Assembly (NCBI GenBank): GCA_035063765.1
Contig: JAPSFT010000012.1
Coordinates: 1 to 64,000 of the forward strand
Length of the DNA: 64,000 nt
Direction: 5' to 3'
Source of the DNA: Deltaproteobacteria bacterium
GTDB taxonomy: Bacteria; Myxococcota_A; UBA9160; PR03
Made by a program: the position numbers and the translations under genes. Positions 28,501-36,559 of the stretch are shown piece after piece. Within the stretch, counting starts at the first letter, position 1; the number at the start of each line of letters is the position of its first letter. The notes beneath the pieces were generated by a model. That model was not told the origin of the DNA, ran no database searches, and saw only the letters and a list, made by a program, of their open reading frames with translations.

Positions 28501-28716
28501 TTCGCGTTCATCCTCGGCGTCGTTCCGCTGGTGGTCGCGGGCGGCGCCGGCTCGGCCGCGCGCCGCTCGCTCGGCACGGCGGTCTTCGGCGGCATGCTGG
28601 TGGCGACCCTGCTGAGCCTCGTGCTGGTGCCGGCGCTCTACGTGCTCGTGCAGGGCGCGGCCGAGTGGCTGCGGCGACGGCCGGGCCGCGAGGACCCTGC
28701 GGAGCACCGGGCATGA
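25522..28716 (+). CDS. RND multidrug/hydrophobe efflux permease (HAE1, AcrB-like)
   Basis: A 1064-residue inner-membrane RND pump with the usual 12-helix, two-porter-loop arrangement. Early porter-domain motifs include [17 protein letters not shown] and NGAEGMLYM. The proton-relay Asp-Asp pair is in [17 protein letters not shown] (TM4), and the TM10 lysine is in [17 protein letters not shown]. Length matches AcrB/MexB (about 1040-1050). The GTG at 25522 has GGAG at 5 nt. It is immediately followed by its adaptor, the reverse of the usual adaptor-permease order. Confidence 0.95.
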   Translation: MTAPHEPPRPEAAPAPRAPGFVAFFIDRPIFAAVVAILITLAGAISIPLLPVSQFPPIVPPTVQVSASYTGASADVVERTLTLPIEEQVNGAEGMLYMSSTSANDGSMGLTVTFELGRDADIATVNVNNRVTVAEPRLPEEVRRLGITVRKQSPDLTMVVNLVSPDRSRDALFLSNYALINLVDPLKRVPGVGEVSLFGERRFAMRVWLDPERLAKLGLDATDVVTAVREQNVQIAAGRAGAPPAPESQQLDIPLQTRGRLTTEEEFRAIVIRAEPDGSLLRLGDVARVELGAQSYAGFTRLSGQPTISMGVFQLPEANALDVSAAVRAELARIAERFPAGVDWRVRYDPTEFVAESIDEVARTLLEAMALVFFVVWIFLHDWRTTLIPAVTIPVSLVGTFAVLNAIGLSINTITLFALVLAIGLVVDDAIVVVENVARLMAAGVPRREAVGRSMGEVTSAIVASTLVLGAVFVPVAFLPGTTGLLLRQFGITVTCAVLISLLNALTLSPALCALVMRAHGEEKNALFRGFERGFGAVLRRYDRGVRALFPRRLLVLGVFGALVLGTALLFRAMPTGFLPDEDQGYFITSFQLPDGASLDRTLALAKQVEEVLLGTPGIVATNLFGGFDALTGTFPPNIGSVFVSLAPWDERGKQGQSLEAIFAAVRPKLAAIPGARIFALNPAPIRGLSRTGGFEFQLQDRGGGPLPELAAVAQRIVDAGNAAPELQNLFTTFRPTVPQVFVDLDRAKARTLGVGITDVFQTLQIYMGGLYVNDFDRFGRLFRVYAQAEPDLRARPEDVKRLWVRSERGEMVPLSTLVRLERITGPRDIPHYNVFRAAKIQGEPAPGYSSGQALDRMEAIAHELMPPTMSFEWTGTAFQERQAGREAQIILALSLLVVFLFLAAQYESWTLPLVIMLVVPLAFLGALGAQALRGLANDLYCQIGLVTLIGLASKNSILIVEFAKRRREEGLSLVDAAREAAETRFRPVVMTAFAFILGVVPLVVAGGAGSAARRSLGTAVFGGMLVATLLSLVLVPALYVLVQGAAEWLRRRPGREDPAEHRA

Positions 28717-28765
28717 GAGCCTCTGGAGCATCCGGAGCGGGCGAAGCGCGGGAAGGAGCCTCGTG

Positions 28766-29914
28766 ATGAGGAGAGGGCACAGGCGCGCGGGGCTCGCGGC
28801 CGCGGCACTCGCCGTCCTCGTGGCCGGCTGCAGCGGGGGTGAGCAGGCGCAGGCCCCTCCGCCGCCGGAGGTCGTGGTGGCCACGGCGCGGCTCGGGGTG
28901 GTTCCCGATCGGCGCGAGTACGTGGGCAACGTGCGCTCCGCCAACCGCATCGAGGTGCGTGCGCGCGTGCGCGGCTACCTGCTGGCGCAGCGCTTCACGG
29001 ACGGCCAGCGCATCGCCGAGGGCGACGTGCTCTTCGAGATCGATCCGAGCACCTACCTGGCTGCGCTCGGGGAGGCGAAGGGCGAGCTCGCCCGCGCGAA
29101 CGCCGCAGCGACCCGGGCCCGGCGCGACTTCACGCGCGCCCAGGAGCTCTTCGACGCGAAGGTGGTGAGCGTGTCGGTGCTCGACCAGCGCCGCGCCGAG
29201 CGCGATTCGGCGCTCGCCGACGTCGAGGCCGCCGCAGCCGCCGTGCACACGGCCGAGCTCAGCGTCTCGTACTGCACGGTGCGCGCCCCGATCGCCGGCC
29301 GCATCGGCCGCGCGCTGGTCGACGTCGGGAACCTGGTCGGGGAGTCCGGGCAGGACACCGTGCTGGCCGAGATCGTGCAGATCGACCCGATCCACGTCTA
29401 CTTCGCGCCCACGGAGCTCGAGCGGCTCGAGGTCCAACGCGGCGCGCGGGAGGGCCGCATCCCGAGTGAGCGCACCGGCACGATCCCGATCCGGATCCGG
29501 CTCGGCGACGGCACCCCGTACCCGCACGAAGGCGTGGTCGACTACGTCGACCCGACCGTCGAGCCGACGCGCGGCACGATCACCGTGCGCGCGCTGGTGC
29601 CGAACCCGGACGGCGTGCTCAAGCCCGGCGAGTTCGTGCGCGTGATCGCGGTCTTCCCGGACATCCACGACGCGGTGCTGGTGCCACAGCGCGCGGTCCT
29701 CGACCAGCAGGCCGGCCAGTACGTGCTGGTCGTGAAGGACGACGACACCGTCGAGCAGCGCTCCGTCCAGATCGGCGGGGTCCACGACGGCATGCAGCAG
29801 ATCCGTGAGGGCCTCGCTGCGGGCGAGCGCGTGATCGCCGATGGGGTGCAGAAGGTGCGTCCCGGGGAGAGGGTGACGTCGAAGCCGCTCGCGGCGCCGG
29901 CGCCGGGCGGGTGA
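28766..29914 (+). CDS. RND periplasmic adaptor lipoprotein (membrane-fusion protein)
   Basis: A 382-residue adaptor with a lipoprotein signal (LAVLVAGCS, lipobox Cys near residue 23). The barrel-sandwich half-motifs are [20 protein letters not shown] and [21 protein letters not shown] coiled-coil hairpin lies between them and a C-terminal membrane-proximal domain follows. It links the RND permease to an outer-membrane channel, which is not encoded here. The ATG at 28766 has AAGGAG at 7 nt and is preferred over the GTG at 28763. The gene is 49 bp after the permease. Confidence 0.93.
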   Translation: MRRGHRRAGLAAAALAVLVAGCSGGEQAQAPPPPEVVVATARLGVVPDRREYVGNVRSANRIEVRARVRGYLLAQRFTDGQRIAEGDVLFEIDPSTYLAALGEAKGELARANAAATRARRDFTRAQELFDAKVVSVSVLDQRRAERDSALADVEAAAAAVHTAELSVSYCTVRAPIAGRIGRALVDVGNLVGESGQDTVLAEIVQIDPIHVYFAPTELERLEVQRGAREGRIPSERTGTIPIRIRLGDGTPYPHEGVVDYVDPTVEPTRGTITVRALVPNPDGVLKPGEFVRVIAVFPDIHDAVLVPQRAVLDQQAGQYVLVVKDDDTVEQRSVQIGGVHDGMQQIREGLAAGERVIADGVQKVRPGERVTSKPLAAPAPGG

Positions 29915-29978
29915 GCGCACCCGGCGCTGCTCGTGCGGTGGCGATGGCGCCACCCCGAAGCGGCGCCGGAGCGCGCGC

Positions 29979-31496
29979 GTGGTAGCTTCGCCAGCGGTGA
30001 CGCAGGACCCGATCGCATCGCGGGTGGGTGCGCGAGCCGGCCGGCGCGCCGAGTGCTTCGCATGGGCCGGCGCGCTTCTGGCCGCGGCTTCGTGGCAGGC
30101 CTACAGCGTGACGGCGCTGCCCATCATCGTCTCGCCGGACGGCTTCGACTATCTGTACCTCTCCGGAACGCTCTTCGAGCAAGCGGGCTGGGGCTCGGTG
30201 CGGATGCCGCTCTATCCGCTCTCGCTCCGGCTCGCGATCGCCACCTTCGGCTTCGACAGCGCGACCCTGGTCGGGCTCAACGCCGCGCTGGCCCTCGTGG
30301 GCTCGCTGCTGCTCGCCCTCGCCGTCCGTGCGAGCTTCGGGCTGGTCCCCGGGCTCGTGCTCTTCGCACTGCTCTGCATCCATCCTCCCAACGTCGCCTA
30401 CGCGCACGCGGTGCTCACGGAGTCGGGCCAGTACGCGTTCGTGGCGGCGCTGGCGCTCGTCAGCTCCCTGCGGGCGTCGCAGGCGCGGCCCGGCGAGGGC
30501 CCGCTCGCAGTCGCCGCACTCGTGCTGCTCCTGCTCGCATTCCTGTGGCGCCAGACTCTCGTGTTCCTGGCGCCGGCCGTCGCGCTGTGCTTCGCACTCG
30601 CCACCCGACGCGACGGGCTGGGGGCGGCGCGGCCCCCGGCCGGATCGGGATGGAGGGGCCGCCTCCAACGCTACCGGTCTTCCCTGGCGCTCCTGCTGCT
30701 GCCACCCCTCGCGATCCTCGCCTGGAGGGCCCCGCTCGATCGGCAGGGCGCCGGTCCTCGCGAGGGCCTTGCGGTCCTGTACGGCGCGCTGCTGCAGGGC
30801 CTGCCGCCCGTGGACTCGCCCGCGGTCGCCTCGATCCGAGAGCCCTACCGGGCGGCACTTCGCCGCGCCGCACCCGAGGGCTCGCTGCCGCTGCACGGGC
30901 TCCAGGGAAGCTCCGGCCTCTGGGAGATGCTGGAGACCTTCCGGGCGAGCACCGCCGAGCCCGAGCAGCTCTTCTGGGAGCTCGCCCGACGCCATCCCGG
31001 CCGCTACCTCGCGGGAGCCGCCCGGACCGCCGGCCATCTGCTCGGCATCGAGAGCTCGCGGAGCGCCGTCGCGGAGATGTGCGGGCTGGTCCTGGTGAAG
31101 GACCGGGATTTCGTACCGACGACCTGGTCGATCGACCCTCGGCCGGACGCGGTTCGCTACGTGACGGAGCGGCTCTCCCTCGCTCATCCCGGAAGGCCCT
31201 ATGCGAGCGCCGCACGGCTGCTGCGCCACGCGATCGAGCCGTTCCGCAGCCTCGTCATGATCGGGGGGCTCGCCGCATGCGGCTTCGCCCTCCTGGCGCT
31301 CGTCCGGCTCGACCCGCGCATCGCGTGGCTCGGCTGCCTGCCCCTGGCGCTGGTCGCCCCCTACACCGTCCTGCTCCTGTCCGAGGACCGCTACGCCTAC
31401 GCCGCTCACGGCCTCCTGCTGGCCAGCGCGGTCGTGGCGGTCACGCTCGTGTGGAGGCGCTCGCGCCCTCGCGCGCCCCTGCCCCGCCACCGCTAG
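29979..31496 (+). CDS. polytopic membrane protein, possible GT-C-type glycosyltransferase
   Basis: A 505-residue integral membrane protein with about nine to ten hydrophobic segments: residues 30-45, then a run between 90 and 200, and a C-terminal set from about 425. An early loop SPDGFDYLYLSGTLFEQAG carries the acidic residue position typical of GT-C (ArnT/PMT-like) enzymes, and HAVLTESGQYAF is another conserved-looking loop. I cannot name the family. It follows the RND genes by 64 bp but has no obvious link to them. A GTG start is used. Confidence 0.7.
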   Translation: MVASPAVTQDPIASRVGARAGRRAECFAWAGALLAAASWQAYSVTALPIIVSPDGFDYLYLSGTLFEQAGWGSVRMPLYPLSLRLAIATFGFDSATLVGLNAALALVGSLLLALAVRASFGLVPGLVLFALLCIHPPNVAYAHAVLTESGQYAFVAALALVSSLRASQARPGEGPLAVAALVLLLLAFLWRQTLVFLAPAVALCFALATRRDGLGAARPPAGSGWRGRLQRYRSSLALLLLPPLAILAWRAPLDRQGAGPREGLAVLYGALLQGLPPVDSPAVASIREPYRAALRRAAPEGSLPLHGLQGSSGLWEMLETFRASTAEPEQLFWELARRHPGRYLAGAARTAGHLLGIESSRSAVAEMCGLVLVKDRDFVPTTWSIDPRPDAVRYVTERLSLAHPGRPYASAARLLRHAIEPFRSLVMIGGLAACGFALLALVRLDPRIAWLGCLPLALVAPYTVLLLSEDRYAYAAHGLLLASAVVAVTLVWRRSRPRAPLPRHR

Positions 31497-31544
31497 CGGG
31501 CGAGGAGGGCGGGCTAGCTAGCTCGCTCTCTTACGAGATGGGCT

Positions 31545-34523
31545 CTAGACCTCGTCCGCAGACACGACGGCCTGGAAGGAGACGCCGAGTGCGGCGAAGT
31601 GACGCTCACCGCATCGGACCTTGTCCGCCTCCAGGCTGCGGAGCTTCAGGAAGTCCTTCGTGCTCTTCGTCTCGCGCACGAGGTACACCGTCTCGTCGGC
31701 CTGCTTCACGATCGCCCAGTCCGGGTTGTACGCGCCGACGGGGGTGTCGACGACGAACCAGCGCGGCAGCTTGACGAACAGGCGGATGTCGTCGCGCTGG
31801 TCGAGGCGCTCGGCGAACTTGCGTTCGACCTCGGAGTCGTACTGCACGTAGGGGTAGATCGACCTCTTCACTTCGAGCGAACGGAGATGGTCGACCAGCT
31901 CCGGGCTCTCGAACCGGGTCATCTCCCATTCGCTGTCACCGTCGGGCCCGCCGAGGCGTTCGTACTTGATCCCGTCCACCAGGAGCCGGTGCAGCGCGTG
32001 CTTCAGGATCGCGGCGACGGCGTCGAGGAAACGCTGGGGATCGGCGAACAGCTCCGCCAGGCGGCCGCACTCGCGGAGGATGCGCGCCAGCGTGGCGCGG
32101 GTCAGCTCGGTCTCGTTCTGGAGATAGGCGAGCACGTCCGGGACGGGCCGGTCCCCCCAGTCGACTTCCTCGTCGCTCACGCCCGCACCCGCGGCGCTCA
32201 CACCGCCACGGCCGATCGCGATCCGCCCCGCGCTCACGCGCACGACCGGCTTCTCGATGCGCGGCATCCGGCGCAGCGCGGCCAGCGAGCGCGCCACCAG
32301 GGTCTCGGTGTCGAACTCGACGCGGTACGTGGTGCGCGGCTTGATGCGGTTCCAGAGCGCCTCGAACTCGGGGCCGAGCTGGACCTCCTTGCGGAGCACG
32401 TTCTCGCGCTGGTCGCGCTCGCGCTGGATGTGGCGCTCGATCTGGTACGACGCCAGCAGGTCCACCACGGCTGGAGCGAGCGGCGCGTGCGCGTCGGGCA
32501 GCACCAGCGCGAAGCCCGGCTTGCGGGGATCGAAGGCGGGCTGGATCCGTCCCTCGGCATCCAGCAATCCCTGGCCGACGAGGCTGTCGCGGATCTCCCC
32601 GGCCGCCACACGCCCGATCGGCTGCTCCTCACCGCCGACGACGCGCACGAGCCGGGCGAGGGCCGTGATCGGCACCTTGCCGAAGCGGACGCCGCAGTCC
32701 TCCTCGTACTCGCTCTGGAGCGCGCGCGCGAAGTCCTCGTAGCTCTCGTTGGCCATGACGAAGAGCCGGTTCACGGACTCGTCGAAGACGCGCCGGCCGG
32801 TCTGGTCCACCGGCAGGCGCAGGCCACGGCCGATCTCCTGGCGCTTCTTCAAGGTGCTGCGCGTCTCGTTGAGCGTGCAGATCTGGAAGACGTTGGGATT
32901 GTCCCAGCCTTCACGAAGAGCCGAGTGGCTGAAGACGAAGCGGAGCGGCTCGTCGAGCGAGAGGAGCTGCTCCTTGTTGCGCATGATCAGCTCGTAGACC
33001 GCGTCGTCGGCCTGGGTATCGCCGCGCGTGTCCTCGAGGACGCCCTTGCGGTCCTGCGCGAAGTAGCCGTCGTGGAGCTTCGCGAAGGGAAGCTCGAGCC
33101 ACGGGATCGAACGGAAGCGCTCCTGCTTCGCCAGCTCGGCCAGCGCCTCCTCGAAGGCGAGCGCGAACTTGCCCTGCACCGGCTGGCCGGCGCCGTCGTA
33201 GTCCCGGTAGTTGGCGACCCGGTCCACGAAGAAGAGCGACAGCACCTTGATCCCGCGCTCCCGCACCTGGAGCTCCTTCTCCAGGTGCTTCGCGACCGTG
33301 TGCTTGATCTGGGCGCGCCAGCCGTCGTCGCGCAGGCCTCCCATCTCCTCGCCGAGGCGCAGCTCGCGGCCGCTGCTGAAGCGCACGCGCTCGCGCCCGG
33401 GCTCGCAGTCGATCTCGGCCACCGAGAAGCCGTCCCGGTAGCAGGCGCGCTCGTTCGAGAGCGCGTAGAGATCGGCGCCGGCGCCGAGGGTGACGGACTT
33501 CTCCTTCGGGCCGCCGGGCTGCTGCACGTGGATCCGCAGCTTCGCCTTGATGCCGCGACGGTTGTCGACCTGTTCGAGCCGCACGAAGGCGTCGTTGGCG
33601 CCCGCCTCGGCCGCCGCGCCCGCCACCACGATCTGCTTCACGAGCCGCAGCTCGAAGGCCCGCACGGGATCGAGCCGGTAGACGGGGTTGTAGAGATCGC
33701 GGTGGGTCGCCGAGTAGCGGAGCGTACAGAGGGGATTGAGCGCCCGGATCGCCTCCTGCGCGCGCTCGGTCGAGTCGACGCTCTGCGGCTCGTCGATGAT
33801 CACGATCGGGCGCGCCGCCTGGACGAAGTCGATCGGGGCGCGGCTCGAGAGCTGGTCGCTCCCCCGGTAGATGACGTTGCTCTTCTGCTCCTCCTCGCTG
33901 CCCATGAAGTTGCGGCGGAAGGCGTCGATGTTGATGACGAGGATCTGGAGGGTCGTGCCGAGCGCGAACTGGCGCAGCCGGCTCACGCGCCGGGCGTCGT
34001 ACACGAAGTGCTCGCAGGCGAGCTGGTCGTAGAGCGCCCGGAAGTGGTCCTTCGTGATCTCGATGTTCTTGAGCACGCCCTCGCGGACCGCCACGCTCGG
34101 AACGACGATCACGAACTTGCGGAAGCCGTAGCGTCGCGACAGCTCGAAGATCGTGCGCAGGTAGACGTAGGTCTTGCCGGTCCCGGTCTCCATCTCGACC
34201 GTGAAGTGCGGGCAGCGCCGGGCCTGGTTCGCCGGCGCGTCGAACAGCTCCCAGGCCGCGAGCGGTGCGGCGGGATCGGCGACCTCGATGTCGTTGCGCT
34301 CCTGCACCTCGCGCGTGTTGGCGAGGAGCCGCTCCTCGGAGACGAGCACCTGGTTCCCGAGGCCCAGCTCGGTGCGCTCCTGACCCGGGAACAAGGCTCC
34401 GATCGCTTCGGTGTGCACCACCGAGAACGCCGGCCCGCCCTGGGGCTGCCCCTCGAAGAGATCCGCGACGGCGCGGACCGCGTCGAGCTGGAAGGCCTGG
34501 TTGGGGTCGAACTGGAGCTTCAT
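31545..34523 (-). CDS. type III restriction system Res subunit (DEAD-like helicase/endonuclease), orphan
   Basis: A 992-residue SF2 helicase-nuclease typical of type III restriction Res subunits. Helicase motif I is METGTGKTYVYLRT at about residues 110-123, motif II is IIDEPQS, motif III is YSATHRD and motif VI is GRGLRLPVD. The C-terminal PD-(D/E)xK nuclease is visible as NPDWAIVKQADE followed by YLVRETKSTKD. All catalytic motifs look intact and I see no frameshift. A type III enzyme needs its Mod partner for recognition and translocation; no methyltransferase gene is present. Upstream in the same direction are DUF2442 and DUF4160 genes and then gene debris. Confidence 0.9.
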   Translation of the reverse strand: MKLQFDPNQAFQLDAVRAVADLFEGQPQGGPAFSVVHTEAIGALFPGQERTELGLGNQVLVSEERLLANTREVQERNDIEVADPAAPLAAWELFDAPANQARRCPHFTVEMETGTGKTYVYLRTIFELSRRYGFRKFVIVVPSVAVREGVLKNIEITKDHFRALYDQLACEHFVYDARRVSRLRQFALGTTLQILVINIDAFRRNFMGSEEEQKSNVIYRGSDQLSSRAPIDFVQAARPIVIIDEPQSVDSTERAQEAIRALNPLCTLRYSATHRDLYNPVYRLDPVRAFELRLVKQIVVAGAAAEAGANDAFVRLEQVDNRRGIKAKLRIHVQQPGGPKEKSVTLGAGADLYALSNERACYRDGFSVAEIDCEPGRERVRFSSGRELRLGEEMGGLRDDGWRAQIKHTVAKHLEKELQVRERGIKVLSLFFVDRVANYRDYDGAGQPVQGKFALAFEEALAELAKQERFRSIPWLELPFAKLHDGYFAQDRKGVLEDTRGDTQADDAVYELIMRNKEQLLSLDEPLRFVFSHSALREGWDNPNVFQICTLNETRSTLKKRQEIGRGLRLPVDQTGRRVFDESVNRLFVMANESYEDFARALQSEYEEDCGVRFGKVPITALARLVRVVGGEEQPIGRVAAGEIRDSLVGQGLLDAEGRIQPAFDPRKPGFALVLPDAHAPLAPAVVDLLASYQIERHIQRERDQRENVLRKEVQLGPEFEALWNRIKPRTTYRVEFDTETLVARSLAALRRMPRIEKPVVRVSAGRIAIGRGGVSAAGAGVSDEEVDWGDRPVPDVLAYLQNETELTRATLARILRECGRLAELFADPQRFLDAVAAILKHALHRLLVDGIKYERLGGPDGDSEWEMTRFESPELVDHLRSLEVKRSIYPYVQYDSEVERKFAERLDQRDDIRLFVKLPRWFVVDTPVGAYNPDWAIVKQADETVYLVRETKSTKDFLKLRSLEADKVRCGERHFAALGVSFQAVVSADEV

Positions 34524-34539
34524 CCGGTGTGCGTCCGGC

Positions 34540-34797
34540 CTATTCGAGCACCCAGCGCCCGTTGCGGCGCAGCTCGACGTGCATCGCGTCGGGAGCCAGG
34601 TCGAGGTCCCCCGGCCATTCCACGAAGCCCTGCGCGCAGTGCACTGCGGAGAAGAGCGCTGGATCCCGCAGCGGCTCGAAGACGCCGCGGAAGAACGAAT
34701 CGCGGAACTCGACCTCCCCGCTGACACCGTCCGCGAAGCGCACCGACAGGCGGTGCGGACCGCTGACCTTCACGCTGACCACCTCGTCCAGTCGCAT
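34540..34797 (-). CDS. DUF2442 small protein
   Basis: An 85-residue DUF2442 protein: VKVSGPHRLSVRFADGVSGEV, then LFSAVHCAQGFVEWP and DLAPDAMHVE. Proteins of this family are frequently encoded beside DUF4160 proteins in pairs that resemble small toxin-antitoxin-type modules, but no biochemical role is established to my knowledge. The gene is 5 bp from the DUF4160 gene and 16 bp from the Res gene, so it is carried within the restriction locus. Confidence 0.85.
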   Translation of the reverse strand: MRLDEVVSVKVSGPHRLSVRFADGVSGEVEFRDSFFRGVFEPLRDPALFSAVHCAQGFVEWPGDLDLAPDAMHVELRRNGRWVLE

Positions 34798-34802
34798 GGC
34801 GT

Positions 34803-35069
34803 CTACTCCAGGGGAGCGATCTGGCGCGGCTGCTCGTGGCGCCGGCACTGCTCCCAGTTGACACGCAGCTCCTCGCGGTGGAGCGCCGCCCATTCGAGCA
34901 CCAGCGCCAGGGAGCGGCGAGGAAGGGCTCCCCCGATCACCTCCAGCGTGTCGATCGCGATCTCGGCCGACTCCCCGCCGTAGACGGCGTGGAAGTGAGG
35001 CGGAGGATGGTCGGCGAAGAACATGCGGATCGTGATCCCGTAGAAGTAGGAGATCCTCGGCAATCGCAC
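34803..35069 (-). CDS. DUF4160 small protein
   Basis: An 88-residue DUF4160 protein beginning LPRISYFYGITIRMFF, with the family hallmark DHPPPHFHAVYGG. The start is a GTG at 35069, one codon after the TAG that ends the upstream remnant frame. This shows the original gene order was [upstream gene]-DUF4160-DUF2442-Res in one transcription unit. Function is unknown; the pairing with DUF2442 is recurrent. Confidence 0.85.
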   Translation of the reverse strand: MRLPRISYFYGITIRMFFADHPPPHFHAVYGGESAEIAIDTLEVIGGALPRRSLALVLEWAALHREELRVNWEQCRRHEQPRQIAPLE

Positions 35070-35072
35070 TCC

Positions 35073-35207
35073 CTACACGGTGCGGAAGCTCGTCACGCCC
35101 TTGCTCTCGAAGGTCTTCACCGCGTTCGCTCCATGGTCGAGACGGTAACCGAGGCGCAGGCGAGCCAGCCGCTCGCGCCGACCATGCCCCCGCGAGGTGG
35201 TCTTCCA
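35073..35207 (-). pseudogene. C-terminal remnant of an unidentified gene
   Basis: A minus-strand frame closed by a TAG at 35073-35075 reads RERLARLRLGYRLDHGANAV, then KTFESKGVTSFRTV. Codon third positions look like real coding up to about 35180, and the frame is blocked by a stop at 35208-35210. In loci of this layout the gene before DUF4160 is often the Mod methyltransferase, so this may be its end. The peptide is too short to assign. Confidence 0.45.
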
Positions 35208-35265
35208 CTACCGGGGCAGCCGTCGCAGGATCGCGCTCCTCGAGGGACCGGGGTGGATCGCTTCG
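35188..35265 (+). pseudogene. plus-strand fragment, possibly an inverted piece of the helicase
   Basis: In plus frame the stretch reads PREVVFHYRGSRRRIALLE, then GPGWIASP. It has coding-like third positions and an amino-acid mix unusual for a shadow frame. It resembles, from memory, the segment that follows the VGHPLAQ region in SNF2-type helicases of restriction loci. That segment would be expected on the opposite strand, so an internal inversion is possible. Identification is tentative. Confidence 0.3.
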
Positions 35266-35286
35266 CCCGGGAAGGGGTTGCGGTGG

Positions 35287-35589
35287 AGGCGGCGTCGCGA
35301 GATCGCGGGCGCGCGCGAGGAGGCGCTGCGCCAGCGGGTGGCCCACCCGATAGGGATTCACGTCCTCGACCCGGGATCCCATCCGGTACCCGAGGCCGAC
35401 CTCGTCGGCCAGGAGGACGCCCTTCGAGAACGGGGTGCGGAAGGCGAAGAGCGCGGCGTCGACCTGGTGCGGGTTCAGGTCGACCTGGGCGTCGGCCAGC
35501 ACCGGCGCGAGCCGGTCGAGGGTGCCGGAGGGCGAGCGCCTGGTCAGCTCGTGCGCCAGGTAGCGGGCGTGTACGTCGGTGATCGGCAG
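35287..35589 (-). pseudogene. internally deleted helicase remnant
   Basis: A minus-strand frame reads PITDVHARYLAHELTRRSPS and, 30 residues on, SKGVLLADEVGLG. This is the N-terminus of a large SNF2/DEAD-type helicase found with restriction systems. Directly after VGLG, where GKT of the ATP-binding motif should continue, the frame jumps to YRMGSRVEDVNPYRVGHPLAQR, a far downstream part of the same type of protein (split here for length: YRMGSRVEDVNPY then RVGHPLAQR). Several hundred residues are missing. A CTG (35589) stands where ATG would be expected, behind GGAG. The stretch 35590-35713 holds nothing I can identify. Confidence 0.6.
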
Positions 35590-35713
35590 CGCCTTCTCCG
35601 GCCGGCAGTGTACGCGCGGGTGCCCAGGGGGCGATCCCGCGCCCCGCATGCGCGCCACGCGGTCCCGGGCGCGCACGCCCCGCGCACCCGGACCGCAGCC
35701 AGGCCGGCCCCCC

Positions 35714-36103
35714 TCAGATTGCGCGCGCGCGCAGGCCCGACACGGCCGCGAGCGCCGCGTAGTCGCGGTCGCGGTGCAGGACCTCGAGGTCGTGACGGAG
35801 CGCGCACGCGGCGATCAGGCAGTCGACCGAGGAACGCACCGTGCGGCCGGCCCGGCGGGCGGCGCGGTAGAGCGCGACGGCCTCGAGGACGGTGGCGTCG
35901 GCGAGCGGCGACTCGACGATCGGCAGCGCCAGCATCGCTTCGCGCGCGAGACGGTAGGCGCGCTCGTCGGCAAAGCCCTGCAGCACCTCCTGGATCACCG
36001 GCAGGCAGGTGACGACCTCGTCGAAGTCCACGAGGGCCTCGAGGTCGAGCGGCCGCACGCGCCGCAGGACCTCGATCCAGACCGACGTGTCGACGAGGAT
36101 CAC
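35714..36103 (-). CDS. vapC: PIN-domain toxin VapC
   Basis: A 129-residue PIN-domain ribonuclease, the toxin of a VapBC module. The acidic active site is complete: Asp5 in ILVDTSVWIE, Glu in VIQEVLQGF, Asp in SSVDCLIAACAL and Asp in HRDRDYAAL. VapC toxins cleave tRNA or rRNA when free of VapB. The ATG overlaps the antitoxin stop by 4 bp, the normal arrangement for co-translation. It is intact, unlike the neighbouring restriction debris. Confidence 0.93.
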   Translation of the reverse strand: MILVDTSVWIEVLRRVRPLDLEALVDFDEVVTCLPVIQEVLQGFADERAYRLAREAMLALPIVESPLADATVLEAVALYRAARRAGRTVRSSVDCLIAACALRHDLEVLHRDRDYAALAAVSGLRARAI

Positions 36104-36324
36104 CCGCGCCGGCCCGGCCGCGCCGCGACCCGGTCGCGGCGCATCGTGGCCAGCTCTCCCTCCCAGAGGCCCGATCCGCGCAGCTCCAGGATCCGGCGGG
36201 CCTTGACGCGCCGGACGAACTCCTCGAGCGCCCGCTGCACCGCCCGCGAGTAGGTCTTCTCGCCGGAGAGGCGCGTCGCCTCCTCCAGCAGATCCTCAGG
36301 AAGCACAAGATTCGTACGTTTCAT
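36100..36324 (-). CDS. vapB: VapB-type antitoxin (ribbon-helix-helix)
   Basis: A 74-residue antitoxin with an N-terminal ribbon-helix-helix-like segment: RTNLVLPEDLLEEATRLSG, then TYSRAVQRALEEFVRR. Its C-terminal tail would wrap around VapC. It is the first gene of the pair. The region upstream of the ATG contains the AT-richer stretch TAGAGTCATACAC, a plausible promoter and autoregulatory site. About 235 bp separate it from the divergent mfd gene. Confidence 0.9.
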   Translation of the reverse strand: MKRTNLVLPEDLLEEATRLSGEKTYSRAVQRALEEFVRRVKARRILELRGSGLWEGELATMRRDRVAARPGRRG

Positions 36325-36559
36325 GTGTATGACTCTAGCATGCCGCGGAGGGCGGGCGCCCCGGGCGGGACGAAGGCTCCGGGCGGACCCGGGCGCGGCG
36401 GGGTCGTGGGGAAGGGCCGGGAGCAGGCATCCGGGACCTCCCGGGCGGCGCTCCGGCAGACCCGGACGACCCGGGGACGCGGTCGGCTAGAGTGGGCGGA
36501 CCTTCGACCCACCCCTCTCCCCGGGGCGGGCTCGGGGGTCCTTGTGTTCGCGGAGATCC

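Noticed and set aside
24241-28950. A 1569-codon open frame antisense to the RND permease
   Set aside because: Only the first part (24241-25296 on the minus strand) has family motifs. The rest is His/Arg/Asp/Gly-rich shadow sequence opposite a clearly coding permease, an effect of high GC content.
29937-29954. 7-bp-stem hairpin after the RND adaptor gene as a terminator
   Set aside because: Stem is short, no T-tract follows, and hairpins of this size are very common at this GC content.
31490-31560. Cluster of CTAG-containing palindromes between the membrane protein and Res genes
   Set aside because: The short palindromes (CCGCTAGCGG, GCTAGCTAGC) are too small and lack a T-run or known recombination context; probably chance at a convergent junction.
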